Shown: positions 16,901 through 26,599, numbered from the stretch's first letter. The stretch is DNA of 64,000 bases from Rosistilla carotiformis (GCF_007753095.1 NZ_CP036348.1:6673411-6737410), one strand, 5' to 3'. The notes: generated by a model from the letters alone, not told the origin. A program made the numbers and translations.

Positions 16901-19390
16901 ATGTCCAAGCAAAATGCAAACGGAAAAAAGCGAAACCGCAAATTGTGTATCGAAGCACTCGATGCTCGCAAACTGTTGGCGGCAAACGTCTTTGGCGATT
17001 TCAATGGGGACGGGTTTGACGACGTCGCGGTTGCCGATGCACACCACGACATCGGAACGCGCAAAGATGCGGGGATCGTTCGCGTGACCTACGGATCTCG
17101 CAATGGCTTGTCCGGTGGCGAAGCACAGGCATTGACGCAAACAGCGGCTCGCAATGCCGAATCCTATGACCGTTTTGGCGAGGCCTTGGCGGTGGGCGAC
17201 TTCAATAAAGATGGGTATGACGATTTGGCCGTTGGGGCCCCAGACGAGGATGTCGGGAGCCTAAAAGACGCCGGAATGGTGACCATCTTCTATGGCTCAA
17301 ACAATGGCCTGAAGACGACGGGCGTTCGACACATCCACCAAAACACTAGCGGTATCCAAGGCACCGCAGAGAAGGGCGACAATTTTGGTGCCGCGTTAGC
17401 CGCCGGAGATTTCGACAACGATGGTTTCGATGACCTAGCGATCGGAGCCCCGGAGGACAGCGTTTCTGGCGAGGAGCGGGCAGGGCTTGTCAACGTCGTC
17501 TTCGGTTCTTCCAAAGGACTGCAGAGTCGAGATGCTTTGATCTCGCAGAACACCAGTGGTGTTCGCGGTGTATCGGAGAAGAATGACTACTTTGGCAGCT
17601 CCCTGGCCGCGGGGGACTTCAACGGCGACGGTCGCGATGATTTGGCGATCGGCGTTCCCAAAGAGGACTTCAGCGGCCTCACCGACGCTGGCGTCGTCCA
17701 AGTGCTCTACGGGACAAGTCGCGGCCTGACCACCTCGGGTGACGAGTACTATCATCAGAACACGTCCGGAATCCTCGGCACGGCGGAAAGTGGAGATCGA
17801 TTCGGCACCGACCTGGCCGCCGGTGACTTCAATGGCGACGGAAGAGACGACCTTGCCATTGGAGTACCGTACGAAGATATCCGATCGATTCGCGAAGGAG
17901 GCCAGGTCAGCGTCATCTATGGCGAGAAGTCTGGGCTGGGAACAAAGGATGCGGTCTTCTACCAAGGGAACAACGGAATCGCTGGCACTGCCGAAGCCTA
18001 TGACCGGTTCGGATTTCGAATCGCCACCGGTGACGTTAACGGCGACGGCCACGACGAGCTGCTGATCGGCACACCCTACGAAGACCACAGCGGCCGAACC
18101 GACGCCGGGGCACTCTCAGTGATCTACGGTTCGAAATCAGGACTCGGGACCAAAGACGTGATCCTTTCGCAAGCAATCGATTCGATTGCCGGCGCTGCCG
18201 AACACAAAGATTACTTTGCCCACGACGTGGTCTTTGGGGACTTCAACGGCGACGGAAAAGATGACATTGCCGCGGTGGTCAGTGGCGAGAACTTCGGCGC
18301 GTTGAGTACGCCCACGGCAATCAATGTCATCTACGGCACAACATCGAGTCTGTCGTCGGCGAAGAATCGATTGTTGGTTCACGGATACAAGACGTCGTCT
18401 GGAATGTCGTTGACCGCGGGCGATGATTCCGAAACCGAACCGGTCTACCGACCTACGGAAGTGACGGGTTCCTTTCTAAGCGAAACAGTGGATGTCGATA
18501 TTCCGCAGGAAGTGTCGGGTTCCTTTCTGATCGACTTTGATCCCAAGGCGATCGCCAAGACGGGTGACGGTGATGCCGAGGCATTCTCCTACAACGATAT
18601 CCAGCAACAAAGCTCTGCGTCGTGCATCTTCGCATCCTCGCTAGCTGCCGTGGCCCGAACCGATTTCGATTTTGCCAGCCATATCAAGTATGCGGGAACC
18701 GATGGTGAATCCTACGAGTACAAGGTCAAGCTGTACCATCACGAGACACTCAAAGCCCAATGGGTCACCGTGCGATATGACGGCACCCGCGAATCCGTCG
18801 ACATGGGGTACTCCGACAAAGGTGAATTCTGGACAGCCCTGTACCTGCGAGCCTATGCGAACATGTACAAATTCAAACTTTCTGAATTGGCTGCACCGCA
18901 GGATAAGGACGCACCGGATTCAAACGCTCTCTACCGAAACACGCGCACCGCCATGCAAACCATCACGGGCGCAAAGGCGGACTGGGACGATATCAGCAGC
19001 AACGCGACCAGTCAGCAACAAAAGATCCAGAAGGCGATCGCGAGTGGCAATGCGGTGATGGCCGTGACAAGGAAGAATCCATCCGCAACGAACCCATCCA
19101 AGAAAGACATCCCCAAGAAAGGTAGCGTCGGCAACACGGGATTGATCTACGGCCATGGCTATACCGTATTGCGAGTCGACAATGTTGGCTCCAGCAGCGC
19201 TTCGGTCACCCTCCGCAACCCCTGGGGCAAAGACAACAACCTGAGTGTCAGTCAGTATAGCGACGGCTTCAGTTCGAGCAGCCGATTCGAAGGCGATCGC
19301 GTCAATAGCGTCCGCGAAGACGGACTGATCCGGATCTCATGGACCGATTTCCAACGATACTTCAATGGTTACAACATCGGCAAAGTCTGA
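16901..19390 (+). CDS. Exported FG-GAP repeat protein fused to a calpain-like cysteine protease
   Basis: An 829-aa protein. Residues 1-30 hold a basic stretch and CIEALDARKLLAA, the planctomycete extracellular-protein leader motif. Seven FG-GAP/VCBS-type repeats follow (residues about 30-480) with Ca-binding cores such as GDFNGDGRDDLAIG, spaced about 60-65 residues. This should form a beta-propeller like integrin alpha chains. The C-terminal 250 residues look like a calpain-type protease: Cys575 in QSSASCIFASSLAAVA, His752 in LIYGHGYTVL and Asn773 in TLRNPWG, in the correct order. The enzyme would be extracellular and calcium-dependent or calcium-stabilised. A terminator hairpin follows the stop, so it seems monocistronic. 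Confidence 0.85.
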   Translation: MSKQNANGKKRNRKLCIEALDARKLLAANVFGDFNGDGFDDVAVADAHHDIGTRKDAGIVRVTYGSRNGLSGGEAQALTQTAARNAESYDRFGEALAVGDFNKDGYDDLAVGAPDEDVGSLKDAGMVTIFYGSNNGLKTTGVRHIHQNTSGIQGTAEKGDNFGAALAAGDFDNDGFDDLAIGAPEDSVSGEERAGLVNVVFGSSKGLQSRDALISQNTSGVRGVSEKNDYFGSSLAAGDFNGDGRDDLAIGVPKEDFSGLTDAGVVQVLYGTSRGLTTSGDEYYHQNTSGILGTAESGDRFGTDLAAGDFNGDGRDDLAIGVPYEDIRSIREGGQVSVIYGEKSGLGTKDAVFYQGNNGIAGTAEAYDRFGFRIATGDVNGDGHDELLIGTPYEDHSGRTDAGALSVIYGSKSGLGTKDVILSQAIDSIAGAAEHKDYFAHDVVFGDFNGDGKDDIAAVVSGENFGALSTPTAINVIYGTTSSLSSAKNRLLVHGYKTSSGMSLTAGDDSETEPVYRPTEVTGSFLSETVDVDIPQEVSGSFLIDFDPKAIAKTGDGDAEAFSYNDIQQQSSASCIFASSLAAVARTDFDFASHIKYAGTDGESYEYKVKLYHHETLKAQWVTVRYDGTRESVDMGYSDKGEFWTALYLRAYANMYKFKLSELAAPQDKDAPDSNALYRNTRTAMQTITGAKADWDDISSNATSQQQKIQKAIASGNAVMAVTRKNPSATNPSKKDIPKKGSVGNTGLIYGHGYTVLRVDNVGSSSASVTLRNPWGKDNNLSVSQYSDGFSSSSRFEGDRVNSVREDGLIRISWTDFQRYFNGYNIGKV

Positions 19391-19473
19391 TCGGTTCGAT
19401 CACGCCAGGGCGCAATATCGGTCGCCGTTGAAATCGTAACAAACGAGGAAACGTCGATACCGCAACGATCAAT

Positions 19474-19519
19474 CGAATCCGTTTTGGAGGTCTACTCCAA
19501 ACGCGGATTCGATTCTTTT
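19474..19519 (+). terminator. Rho-independent terminator of the FG-GAP/calpain gene
   Basis: Arms CGAATCCGTTTTGGAG (19474-19489) and CTCCAAACGCGGATTCG (19495-19511) pair almost fully around a 5-nt loop and are followed by ATTCTTTT. It lies 84 bp after the stop at 19390. Confidence 0.7.
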
Positions 19520-19635
19520 GCGTCGCACTTGGAAATGGTGAGATCCTGCGCCCCTCTGCCCACCAACACCGTGAACTCGGACCGATGGTCGACGCATTCG
19601 CAACCAAGGGCAAACACGACACAGCTGGCGATCTA

Positions 19636-20244
19636 TCAAGCGACGCCGAGGATCCAGACGGCCAACACGGCGATGGTTCCCGCTAGGGCGGTGAGGACTC
19701 CGGCGACGCGGCGTTTTTTGAGATAGAAGAGCAACCCAAATCCGGACAGCGACATGATCGCCATCAGGATTGCCGAGCCGTCGATCAACAGGCTCCATGC
19801 GGGGCCACTGTCGCGGCCCTTGTGGAGATCGTTCATGATCGCCACGGCGTTGCTGGAGGTGACGGTCAGCGAGTAGTTGCCGGTTTCGCGGTCGATAAAA
19901 ACATCCGCCGCATAGCCGGGAGATTTGAAGACGAGCATGCATTCGTAGTCGTCGGTCTCAAACTCTTTAACCCGTCCTTTCAGACGATGTTCCGCCCGCA
20001 GCGTCTCGGCGATCTCCAGCTCATCGACCTCGCCGGCCAACAACTGCGTCGGCAACTGCCCCGATTGATCGACCACATTTTGAACGCTGCCGCCGAACCA
20101 AGTCGGATGATTTAGCGTGATCCCGGTCAGCGCAAAAAACATCAGCGACGCAAAACTCAACATCGAAAGATAGATGTGCAGCCAGCGGAAGGCGGCGGCC
20201 GATTTGCGATACAGCCAACGGCTTGGCTTTGGATCAGGAGGCAT
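19636..20244 (-). CDS. PepSY-associated transmembrane protein
   Basis: A 202-aa protein with one N-terminal transmembrane helix after RKSAAAFRWLHIYLS, an extracytoplasmic PepSY-type region (residues about 60-125) and two C-terminal helices. I use the ATG at 20244; a GTG at 20292 in frame would add 16 residues. The N-terminal pattern RWLHxYLS and the GITLNHP segment are typical of PepSY transmembrane proteins, which occur with ApbE, flavin-modified proteins and iron uptake. The gene follows apbE at 81 bp, so the two are likely co-transcribed. It is the intact parent or sister of the fragment at 14956-15354. Confidence 0.8.
   Translation of the reverse strand: MPPDPKPSRWLYRKSAAAFRWLHIYLSMLSFASLMFFALTGITLNHPTWFGGSVQNVVDQSGQLPTQLLAGEVDELEIAETLRAEHRLKGRVKEFETDDYECMLVFKSPGYAADVFIDRETGNYSLTVTSSNAVAIMNDLHKGRDSGPAWSLLIDGSAILMAIMSLSGFGLLFYLKKRRVAGVLTALAGTIAVLAVWILGVA
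19641..20010. repeat. Long direct repeat, right copy (370 bp)
   Basis: The right copy of the repeat shared with 14961-15330. It lies wholly inside the intact PepSY gene, which identifies that gene as the full-length version. Confidence 0.85.
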
Positions 20245-20325
20245 ATGCGGAGCGGCGGGGTTCGGACCTGCGTCGCTCGTTGGGATGCCCACAAGCGACG
20301 CGTGTTGAAGTTCTTGAGTCGCAAG

Positions 20326-21816
20326 TTATTGAACTGCGGGAACGATCTGATAAGCCGCCTGAGAAATCTCGATGTTTCCCTTCAGCTGCGTCTTCTCGAC
20401 GGCGTCGGTTCCCCAGTCGATGCGTTGGCGGATGATCTTGTAAGTCCCGTTCTCTCGGGCCGCTTCCAGGCACAAAGTGTAGCGTCCTGTTGGCAGAGGC
20501 TCTCCCGAGTTGTCGGTCCCATCGAAATGAGCTTCGTATTCTCCCGGCCCACGCGTCGCGCCGGAGATCGCTTCGATCAGGTCGGTCTTTTCGACGATCT
20601 TTCGCATCCGGTCGTTGCGATACCAACGCGTCAGGTCGCGATGCCAACGCGGCCCTGGTTGTTCGGTCTGCATCCACAGGACCGCGGTTTTGACGGGAAA
20701 GCCATCTTCGTCCTCGAGCCATACGGCAAGGTAGGGACGTCGATAGCTGCTGCCCGAAGGACGTTCGAGCTTAAACCAAACATGGACCCCAGCCTGCTTG
20801 GCATCGGCGGCAGCGATCAATCGCGAAGCGGGTGAAGGATCGGCCGCTGGCCAGTTTGCCGAACGGTGGACCTTCCCTTCCCCATCGACGATCAAACATT
20901 CACAGCCCGATTTCCCGTCGATCCACTGGATCGCTTCATGCGTGGGGAGGACCGAGATCGTGGTGGCCAAAGCATCCGCAGTGATCGCGTCGGCAGCGAG
21001 CACGCTGGCGCTGATCGCATGTCCGACGGGCAGCGCGGATCGAGGATCAAACAGATGTGGGACCTCGCGTTCGCCGATTTGCAGCGATCGCCGATAGGTG
21101 CCGCTGGTCGCCACCGCGACCTCGCCGTCGGCGGTGAACTCGACAAGTGGTTTTGCGTTTTCGCTAGGCCGCCGCGGATCGGTGATCACGATTTTTGTCG
21201 CTCCGTCGCCGATCGTGCGCAGGTCGCCGCCGACGTTGATCGAAAATCGATCCCCCGGCGACAGGTGCTTTGAAACGACTTCGCAAACGCGATCGAGGAT
21301 ATAGCCTTTTGCAAGCGAATCCAGATTGATCCGGTGGTCGGTCAGGCGGCGGACACGCTCGTTGCTGAACGAAACAGCTGGCTCGGCAAGCGACTGAACC
21401 ATCTGGTTCCTTGACGCATCCGACGGACTACGCCCAGCCTTCGCTTCGCTTTTCCAAAGTTCAGCGATCGCGGCGGCGCGGATATCAAACGCACCGTGGC
21501 TCTCCCGCCGAATGTGTTCGGCCCGTTGCAGCACCGCGATCAACTCGACCGATAGAGCCGCATCGACGCCAACGGGCTGCTTCAGCCAACGGCTCAGTTC
21601 GCTATCGTCGCGATAGCTGCTGAAGATCGCGTCCAAGCGGCCGATCTCGGTCAGTGATTCGGATTCGATCGTACGCGCCAACTGTGGCGACGCGACGTGG
21701 ACGTCGAGGGTGAGCGAAGTCCCCAAAACGTTTTCGTGCTGGAAGCGATGTTCGTCCGCCGAGAGGGAAGCGGAAAGGAAGATCGCCGCGATGAGGGTCA
21801 GTGGGATGCGAAACAT
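20326..21816 (-). CDS. apbE: FAD:protein FMN transferase (ApbE) fused to DUF2271
   Basis: A 496-aa exported protein; the ATG at 21816 starts a good signal peptide (MFRIPLTLIAAIFLSASLSA). Residues about 25-320 are ApbE: GTSLTLDVHV, FDIRAAAIAELW, INLDSLAKGYILDRV and NVGGDLRTIG. ApbE attaches FMN to Ser/Thr of extracytoplasmic redox proteins. Residues about 330-480 are a DUF2271 domain (VWFKLERPSG, RPYLAVWLEDEDG, GRYTLCLEAARENG). In it lies EAISGATRG, with Thr421 placed like the flavinylated Thr in FMN-binding SGAT motifs. The protein may therefore carry its own substrate. It is followed by the PepSY gene and preceded by the Kelch/EF-hand gene. Confidence 0.88.
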   Translation of the reverse strand: MFRIPLTLIAAIFLSASLSADEHRFQHENVLGTSLTLDVHVASPQLARTIESESLTEIGRLDAIFSSYRDDSELSRWLKQPVGVDAALSVELIAVLQRAEHIRRESHGAFDIRAAAIAELWKSEAKAGRSPSDASRNQMVQSLAEPAVSFSNERVRRLTDHRINLDSLAKGYILDRVCEVVSKHLSPGDRFSINVGGDLRTIGDGATKIVITDPRRPSENAKPLVEFTADGEVAVATSGTYRRSLQIGEREVPHLFDPRSALPVGHAISASVLAADAITADALATTISVLPTHEAIQWIDGKSGCECLIVDGEGKVHRSANWPAADPSPASRLIAAADAKQAGVHVWFKLERPSGSSYRRPYLAVWLEDEDGFPVKTAVLWMQTEQPGPRWHRDLTRWYRNDRMRKIVEKTDLIEAISGATRGPGEYEAHFDGTDNSGEPLPTGRYTLCLEAARENGTYKIIRQRIDWGTDAVEKTQLKGNIEISQAAYQIVPAVQ

Positions 21817-21968
21817 GAGTCGGTGCAATTGCTTGGGAGGAAAGTGGGGCAAAGACTTTCGCCGACCGACCGAGAGGCTGTCGGCGTGGAAACGATCACG
21901 TTGCCGCACCGATCGCCAGCGTGTCGGCTGGCGATGGCGTGGTGCGAGGCAACGATCGGTAACTGCTT

Positions 21969-24900
21969 CTAGGACGCGGAACGTCGCACCTTATCGGCGT
22001 CGCGTTGGGCTTGGTCCGCTTTTCGCTGAGCCGCGTCGGCGTCGCGTTGCAACGCATCGGCTTTGGCCTGTGCCGCTTCCGCAGAACCGGTGGCTGCTTT
22101 CGACTTCTTTCCCTTCGCCCGTTTAGGCTCCTTGTCGTTCTTCTTCTCCGCCTTCGAGTCCGACTCCGCCGCAGCCTCTTTCTCCGCCGCTGCGTCGGCT
22201 TCCATCTTCGCTTTCGCCTCGGTGAAGCTGATCAATTGATCGCCGTCGGAATCGGCTGCGGCAGCAAAGTCTGCCATCCGTTTGCCAAGCTCTTCACGGC
22301 TCAGCTTGCCATCTTTGTCGACATCTTTTCGCATCAGCATCTTGGCATTTTTCGCTGCTTCGTTGCCGCCGCGACGACCGCCAAAACTCATCGCCGCAAT
22401 TTTTTCAGGGACCGCGGCGGGGTTGGGGTCGTAGAGATGGAACTGAGCCAATTCGTCGTTGTTGCGGTCGATCCCGAAGAACAACAACCGGCCGCTCATG
22501 TTGAACAGGTTCATCGATGCATCGACACCCTCCAACGATTCGGCCAGCGTGCTCCAGGCGTCGGTTTCGCTGTCGTAAACCTCCAGCTTCGAGCATGGGG
22601 CGAAATGACCTTCGTCGTTGCTAAAGCCACCAAACAGATAGATCTTCTTTCCGTCGACGCAGACGGTCGGGAAGACGCGCGAGGCCGAAGGGGATGGGGC
22701 GGTTCGCCACGTTCGCTGTTCCATATCGAAGACGTCGACGGTCGATTCGATCCCCGTTCCATCTCCCAGTCCACCGATCAGGAAATATTCGTTGCCGATC
22801 TTGGCACCGCCAAACGAACGACGAGGGTGTGGCAATTGGACCTCCGGCAATGCCCCGATCTCCGACTGGTCGCCCCACCAATGCAACACGCTTCGGGCAA
22901 GCCCTTGGTCGCCACCGGCATCGCTGCCGCCAAACAACCAGAGGGCGTCGTCGTGAGCGACCGCTTCGGCCATCGCTCGCGGCACGGGCAGTTTGGTTTC
23001 GGCAACCGACCACTTTTTCGCCTCGGGATCAAACTGCAGAACCGAGTCGATCGAATGGAATTCCTTTTCGCCAAAGTTCATCCCGCCAGCGACGACGATC
23101 GTCTTGTGTTCGCTGGTCTGGCGGTTGACCACGCCGGCGCCGCTTTGCACGGGAAAGGGCATCTCGGGCAATGGCGTCACCGATTGGTTGGCGATGTCAA
23201 ACGCAAACGCTTCGGCGACAAATGCCTCTCGACTGAAATCGTGCGGCTTGCGACTGGCGTTGCCTCCCATCGCGTAAAGAGTCGTTCCGTCGAGCACCAA
23301 TGCTTGGCTGTGTTTTGCCTTGCCAGTATAAGGAACCGTCCAGGAGACCAATTTCTCGCCTGGTTGCTTGTTGGGATCGACTCGCAGCGATTCGACGACG
23401 GACAGTCGCCCGGCGCCGGACGCTCCCGTTCCACCCAAGGCGATCAAGCGATCTTCGCCCACAGGCAACAAACGCAGGAACATCCGAGGGTACAGCAGCC
23501 GATCGGCGTTCTCCCACGCTTGTCCGTCGCTCTTCAAGCGGTAGACCACGCCCGAAGCGCCGGTGGAGTAGAGGTGCCCGCCGACGGCGAAGGTGCTCGT
23601 GGCAAATCCTGTCATCGGGCTGTCGCCAACCATTTCAGGGCCCTCGGACCAAGTGCATGTCGACGGATCGTAGACCGACGTTTTGCGAAGGAACCCGCCG
23701 GGACTGATGCCTCCCAAGACGTACAGCTTGCCGTCGTGCTCGGCGACCGATGCGGCACGCAGCTTGTAACCGGGGCCATCGATCGTTTTCCAACCCGCGT
23801 CGGGTTGATCGAGATCAAAGACGCTGACCGTTTCATTCCAAGGGGCATCGCGCGAACCGTCTTTCCCCTGCAGATTCCATCCGCCAACGGCATAGACCTT
23901 GCGATCGACGACCGCCGCATCCAGCGAGGAGCGCGGTTCGGGCAGCTTTGCCAGATCGGTCCACTTATCCGCTTCGATGTCATAGCGAGCGAAGTGGTCG
24001 GTCGAATTGAAGATCGCTTCGGATTCCGTTTCTCCTGTCAAAAAGGAGAGCCCACCGACACGGTAGATGTATTTGCCGTCGGTCACCAAAGCGGTGCTTT
24101 GAGCCGATTGGTGCATCGCAAGTTCTTCCCACTGCGCCGCGGGATCATCGAATTTGATACGACGGAAATGTTCGACCAACAGGTCTTTTCCGAAGCCGTG
24201 CGCGTCGCCGCTGTGGCCGCTGAAGACGTACAGATACTCTCCCACCACGGCGGCACCAAAACTGGTGAGCGATTCGGGGAGCGGGCGATGCAGTTTTGAG
24301 CTCGACAGGAGCTTCGCTTTTTGCGGTGGAGCGTTTTGCGAAAGCTTGTGCTTGGTGAATTGCAGCTGGCGAGTTTGACGACCGCCGTCGGCCGATGTTT
24401 CGATCGTCAGGCAGCCCTCGGGCAACAGGAAGTCGCCGACCGAGGTCCAAGTGAATCGGTTGACGACGTTTTTCGTGATGTCTCCCGTCTTGGGATCGCG
24501 GTAGGTCACCGATGACGTCTCGGGCAAGACCTTGCCATTTCCGGCGTCGAAGAACTCGACGTTGGTGATCTCAAACCAATGCGAATCGTTTTTGCGGTGC
24601 ACCTCGCGGATCAAGCCGTCCTGGATCCGGAACGTGCCGCTGCCATCGAGCCGGGCGACGAAGAGTCCAAAATCTGCCGAAGCTCCGCTTTCTGCAAGTT
24701 TCACTTCGGTCGCCGCGCTACCGGGGCGGCGATGCCCGATCACCGAACGCAGCTTTGAATTCACCCAGGGTTGGATCGCGTCGTCGGAGATCGACAGTTC
24801 GTAATCGAAGTCGTCGGTGACGAGGATCGATCCGGAGTGCGCGACGCCATCGGTTTGCACGCGGACGTCGGCGGTGAAGCCGGGAAAGTCGATCCAGGCC

Positions 24901-25076
24901 AGCCGCGCGTCGTGAGCGGCTTGCATGGCATCGCGAGCGGTTTTGTCGGTTGCGGTCGCAGCCGGTTTGGCGGTCGCCGTTTGGCTCTCTTCGGCGCGTC
25001 CGAAAGACGCTGCAACAAGGGTTGTCGCAGCGATCAGGTGCAGAAAGTAGATTCGGTTCATCATGTTGGACTTCAT
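21969..25076 (-). CDS. Exported DUF3386-Kelch-EF-hand protein
   Basis: A 1035-aa protein with a signal peptide (MNRIYFLHLIAATTLVAASFG). I use the ATG at 25076; another ATG at 25064 is possible. Residues about 40-280 resemble DUF3386 (WIDFPGFTADVRV, SVIGHRRPG). The middle 600 residues are Kelch repeats with recurring GG pairs (VYAVGGWN, LYVLGGIS, LYAMGGNA, IYLFGGFS), forming one or two beta-propellers. Near the C-terminus are two EF-hands, DVDKDGKLSREE and DSDGDQLISFTE. The last 70 residues are a charged, Ala/Lys/Asp-rich coil. It is first in the minus-strand run with apbE and the PepSY gene, so it may belong to a surface flavin/iron redox system. Confidence 0.8.
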   Translation of the reverse strand: MKSNMMNRIYFLHLIAATTLVAASFGRAEESQTATAKPAATATDKTARDAMQAAHDARLAWIDFPGFTADVRVQTDGVAHSGSILVTDDFDYELSISDDAIQPWVNSKLRSVIGHRRPGSAATEVKLAESGASADFGLFVARLDGSGTFRIQDGLIREVHRKNDSHWFEITNVEFFDAGNGKVLPETSSVTYRDPKTGDITKNVVNRFTWTSVGDFLLPEGCLTIETSADGGRQTRQLQFTKHKLSQNAPPQKAKLLSSSKLHRPLPESLTSFGAAVVGEYLYVFSGHSGDAHGFGKDLLVEHFRRIKFDDPAAQWEELAMHQSAQSTALVTDGKYIYRVGGLSFLTGETESEAIFNSTDHFARYDIEADKWTDLAKLPEPRSSLDAAVVDRKVYAVGGWNLQGKDGSRDAPWNETVSVFDLDQPDAGWKTIDGPGYKLRAASVAEHDGKLYVLGGISPGGFLRKTSVYDPSTCTWSEGPEMVGDSPMTGFATSTFAVGGHLYSTGASGVVYRLKSDGQAWENADRLLYPRMFLRLLPVGEDRLIALGGTGASGAGRLSVVESLRVDPNKQPGEKLVSWTVPYTGKAKHSQALVLDGTTLYAMGGNASRKPHDFSREAFVAEAFAFDIANQSVTPLPEMPFPVQSGAGVVNRQTSEHKTIVVAGGMNFGEKEFHSIDSVLQFDPEAKKWSVAETKLPVPRAMAEAVAHDDALWLFGGSDAGGDQGLARSVLHWWGDQSEIGALPEVQLPHPRRSFGGAKIGNEYFLIGGLGDGTGIESTVDVFDMEQRTWRTAPSPSASRVFPTVCVDGKKIYLFGGFSNDEGHFAPCSKLEVYDSETDAWSTLAESLEGVDASMNLFNMSGRLLFFGIDRNNDELAQFHLYDPNPAAVPEKIAAMSFGGRRGGNEAAKNAKMLMRKDVDKDGKLSREELGKRMADFAAAADSDGDQLISFTEAKAKMEADAAAEKEAAAESDSKAEKKNDKEPKRAKGKKSKAATGSAEAAQAKADALQRDADAAQRKADQAQRDADKVRRSAS

Positions 25077-25278
25077 AATGGTTTGGTTAGGACAAATTCC
25101 CAGACGAAACGGCATCGGGGAATGCTCTATTCCTCACGCGTTGGCAACTCACTTTGGAATCCCGGAGTCTCCAGCGTGTATTCGGGAACGACCACTTCGA
25201 TATCACGAAGTGGTCGTGTAGGTTTCGACAGCGTTTCTGAGGTTCCACGATGCGATGAAATCGATCGAGAAACAGTCG

Positions 25279-25719
25279 CTAACGCTTGCTGGAGATTTCA
25301 AAGACGAAGCGATTCGGTTGATCCGCTTTCACTTCGGCTGTTAGTTCGCCGCGGTGTTGATACCGATGTGGTATTTTGGGACCGGTCAGGGGCATTTTCC
25401 CTTGTTGTCGCAAAGCTTCGTAATCTTCCAGCTCGGGTTGCACTGGCAACAGAACCACATCGTAAAGTCCCGGTGTTGGGCCCTGTTCGGACGAAACCTG
25501 GAACTCGCCATCGGTAACCTCTGTTGCAACCCCCTGACCACCGGAACCCTGAGAACGAAAGACGATACTCGTGGAGGAAAGTGGTTCTCCATCCCAGGTG
25601 ATCGATCCAGAAATCTCTTGTCTGGACGGTTCCGACGGTCCGCATCCGGCGATTGCGATCGTTAGAACGCAACTCAACAAACAGAAGGTTCCGCAGCTTC
25701 GATTAGTGCAGCACGTCAT
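25279..25719 (-). CDS. Small lipoprotein, transthyretin/carboxypeptidase-regulatory-like
   Basis: A 146-aa protein. The ATG at 25719 overlaps the last 17 bp of the DUF1559 gene, and a lipobox follows a signal helix ([13 protein letters not shown]). The mature part has [19 protein letters not shown] and [10 protein letters not shown], a beta-sandwich pattern seen in the lipoproteins that usually follow DUF1559 genes in planctomycetes. Function is unknown. It is translationally linked to the upstream gene. Confidence 0.75.
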   Translation of the reverse strand: MTCCTNRSCGTFCLLSCVLTIAIAGCGPSEPSRQEISGSITWDGEPLSSTSIVFRSQGSGGQGVATEVTDGEFQVSSEQGPTPGLYDVVLLPVQPELEDYEALRQQGKMPLTGPKIPHRYQHRGELTAEVKADQPNRFVFEISSKR

Positions 25720-26599
25720 CGACAACCTCCCCGCCTGCTTTCGTTGAAAGCGATTCGTAAGGAACGGCGTCGATCGTCTCGGCGATGAAATGGACGCTTC
25801 CATCCATTACCAAGAACTGTGCGCCACCAGGATGTTGGCTGCTGTAGCCTGCTTTGGTCGAATTGGAGAAGTCGTTGATCCGATACGCGGTGGTGCCCAT
25901 TGCGACGCCTGGGTATCCCACAATCCAACGAAACGCTCCCCAGCGTGGCGTGCCAACGAGTGCGGTGTTCGTGCCCGCGGTACTGGCGCTCCACGTATAG
26001 TCTTCATAATTGAAGGTCGTTTCTCCAACGCCAATCGTGTTGCTGGTGCCGTCGGTAATATCGCCGTGCCGGTAGTGCCGGCTCGCATAGCCATAGCCAC
26101 CCCAGTTCAAGCCGAACATCCCGTCGGCCCCGGCAGACATGTACGACGCGGTCCCTTCGTTCAACAAGTAGCTGCACGGACCGCCAACCTCGGTCGTCCC
26201 AGGCATTGGCAGCTCACGACGCATGACCATCGACGGGCATAGGTAAGTGGAGATTTCTTGTTTGGAGATCTCCGCGACTTCCGCATCGGTGTAGTACAGC
26301 GAAAAGTCATATTGATCGTACAGGTTGCCCTCTTCGAGGTAGGGCAGGATCGAGGCAAATCCAGAAACAAAATTGCTTTGGATGGAGCCGGCAGGGAAAC
26401 AGCGGTACGTTGACTCATAGTTATGCAGGGCCAAGCCGATTTGTTTCATGTTGTTGGAACATTGCATCCGCCGGGCAGCTTCGCGAGCCGCCTGGACTGC
26501 GGGCAGCAGAAGCCCGACCAGGATGCCGATGATCGCGATCACAACGAGCAATTCAACAAGCGTAAAGCCAGCGCGGCTACGGAGGTCCTTCGAGGACAT
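25703..26599 (-). CDS. DUF1559 pilin-like protein
   Basis: A 298-aa protein with a type IV prepilin-like N-terminus: [19 protein letters not shown], where cleavage would follow the Gly. [15 protein letters not shown] and [15 protein letters not shown] come next, typical of DUF1559. The C-terminus has the H-X9-DG motif ([13 protein letters not shown]). These proteins are very abundant in planctomycetes, probably as pseudopilins or surface fibres, but are not functionally characterised. It starts at the ATG at 26599 and forms a two-gene unit with the overlapping lipoprotein gene. Confidence 0.92.
   Translation of the reverse strand: MSSKDLRSRAGFTLVELLVVIAIIGILVGLLLPAVQAAREAARRMQCSNNMKQIGLALHNYESTYRCFPAGSIQSNFVSGFASILPYLEEGNLYDQYDFSLYYTDAEVAEISKQEISTYLCPSMVMRRELPMPGTTEVGGPCSYLLNEGTASYMSAGADGMFGLNWGGYGYASRHYRHGDITDGTSNTIGVGETTFNYEDYTWSASTAGTNTALVGTPRWGAFRWIVGYPGVAMGTTAYRINDFSNSTKAGYSSQHPGGAQFLVMDGSVHFIAETIDAVPYESLSTKAGGEVVDDVLH

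Noticed and set aside
22005-24299. 764-aa plus-strand open frame opposite the Kelch gene
   Set aside because: The minus strand has signal peptide, Kelch repeats and EF-hands; the plus frame is low-complexity, Arg/Gly/Phe-rich and unlike a protein.
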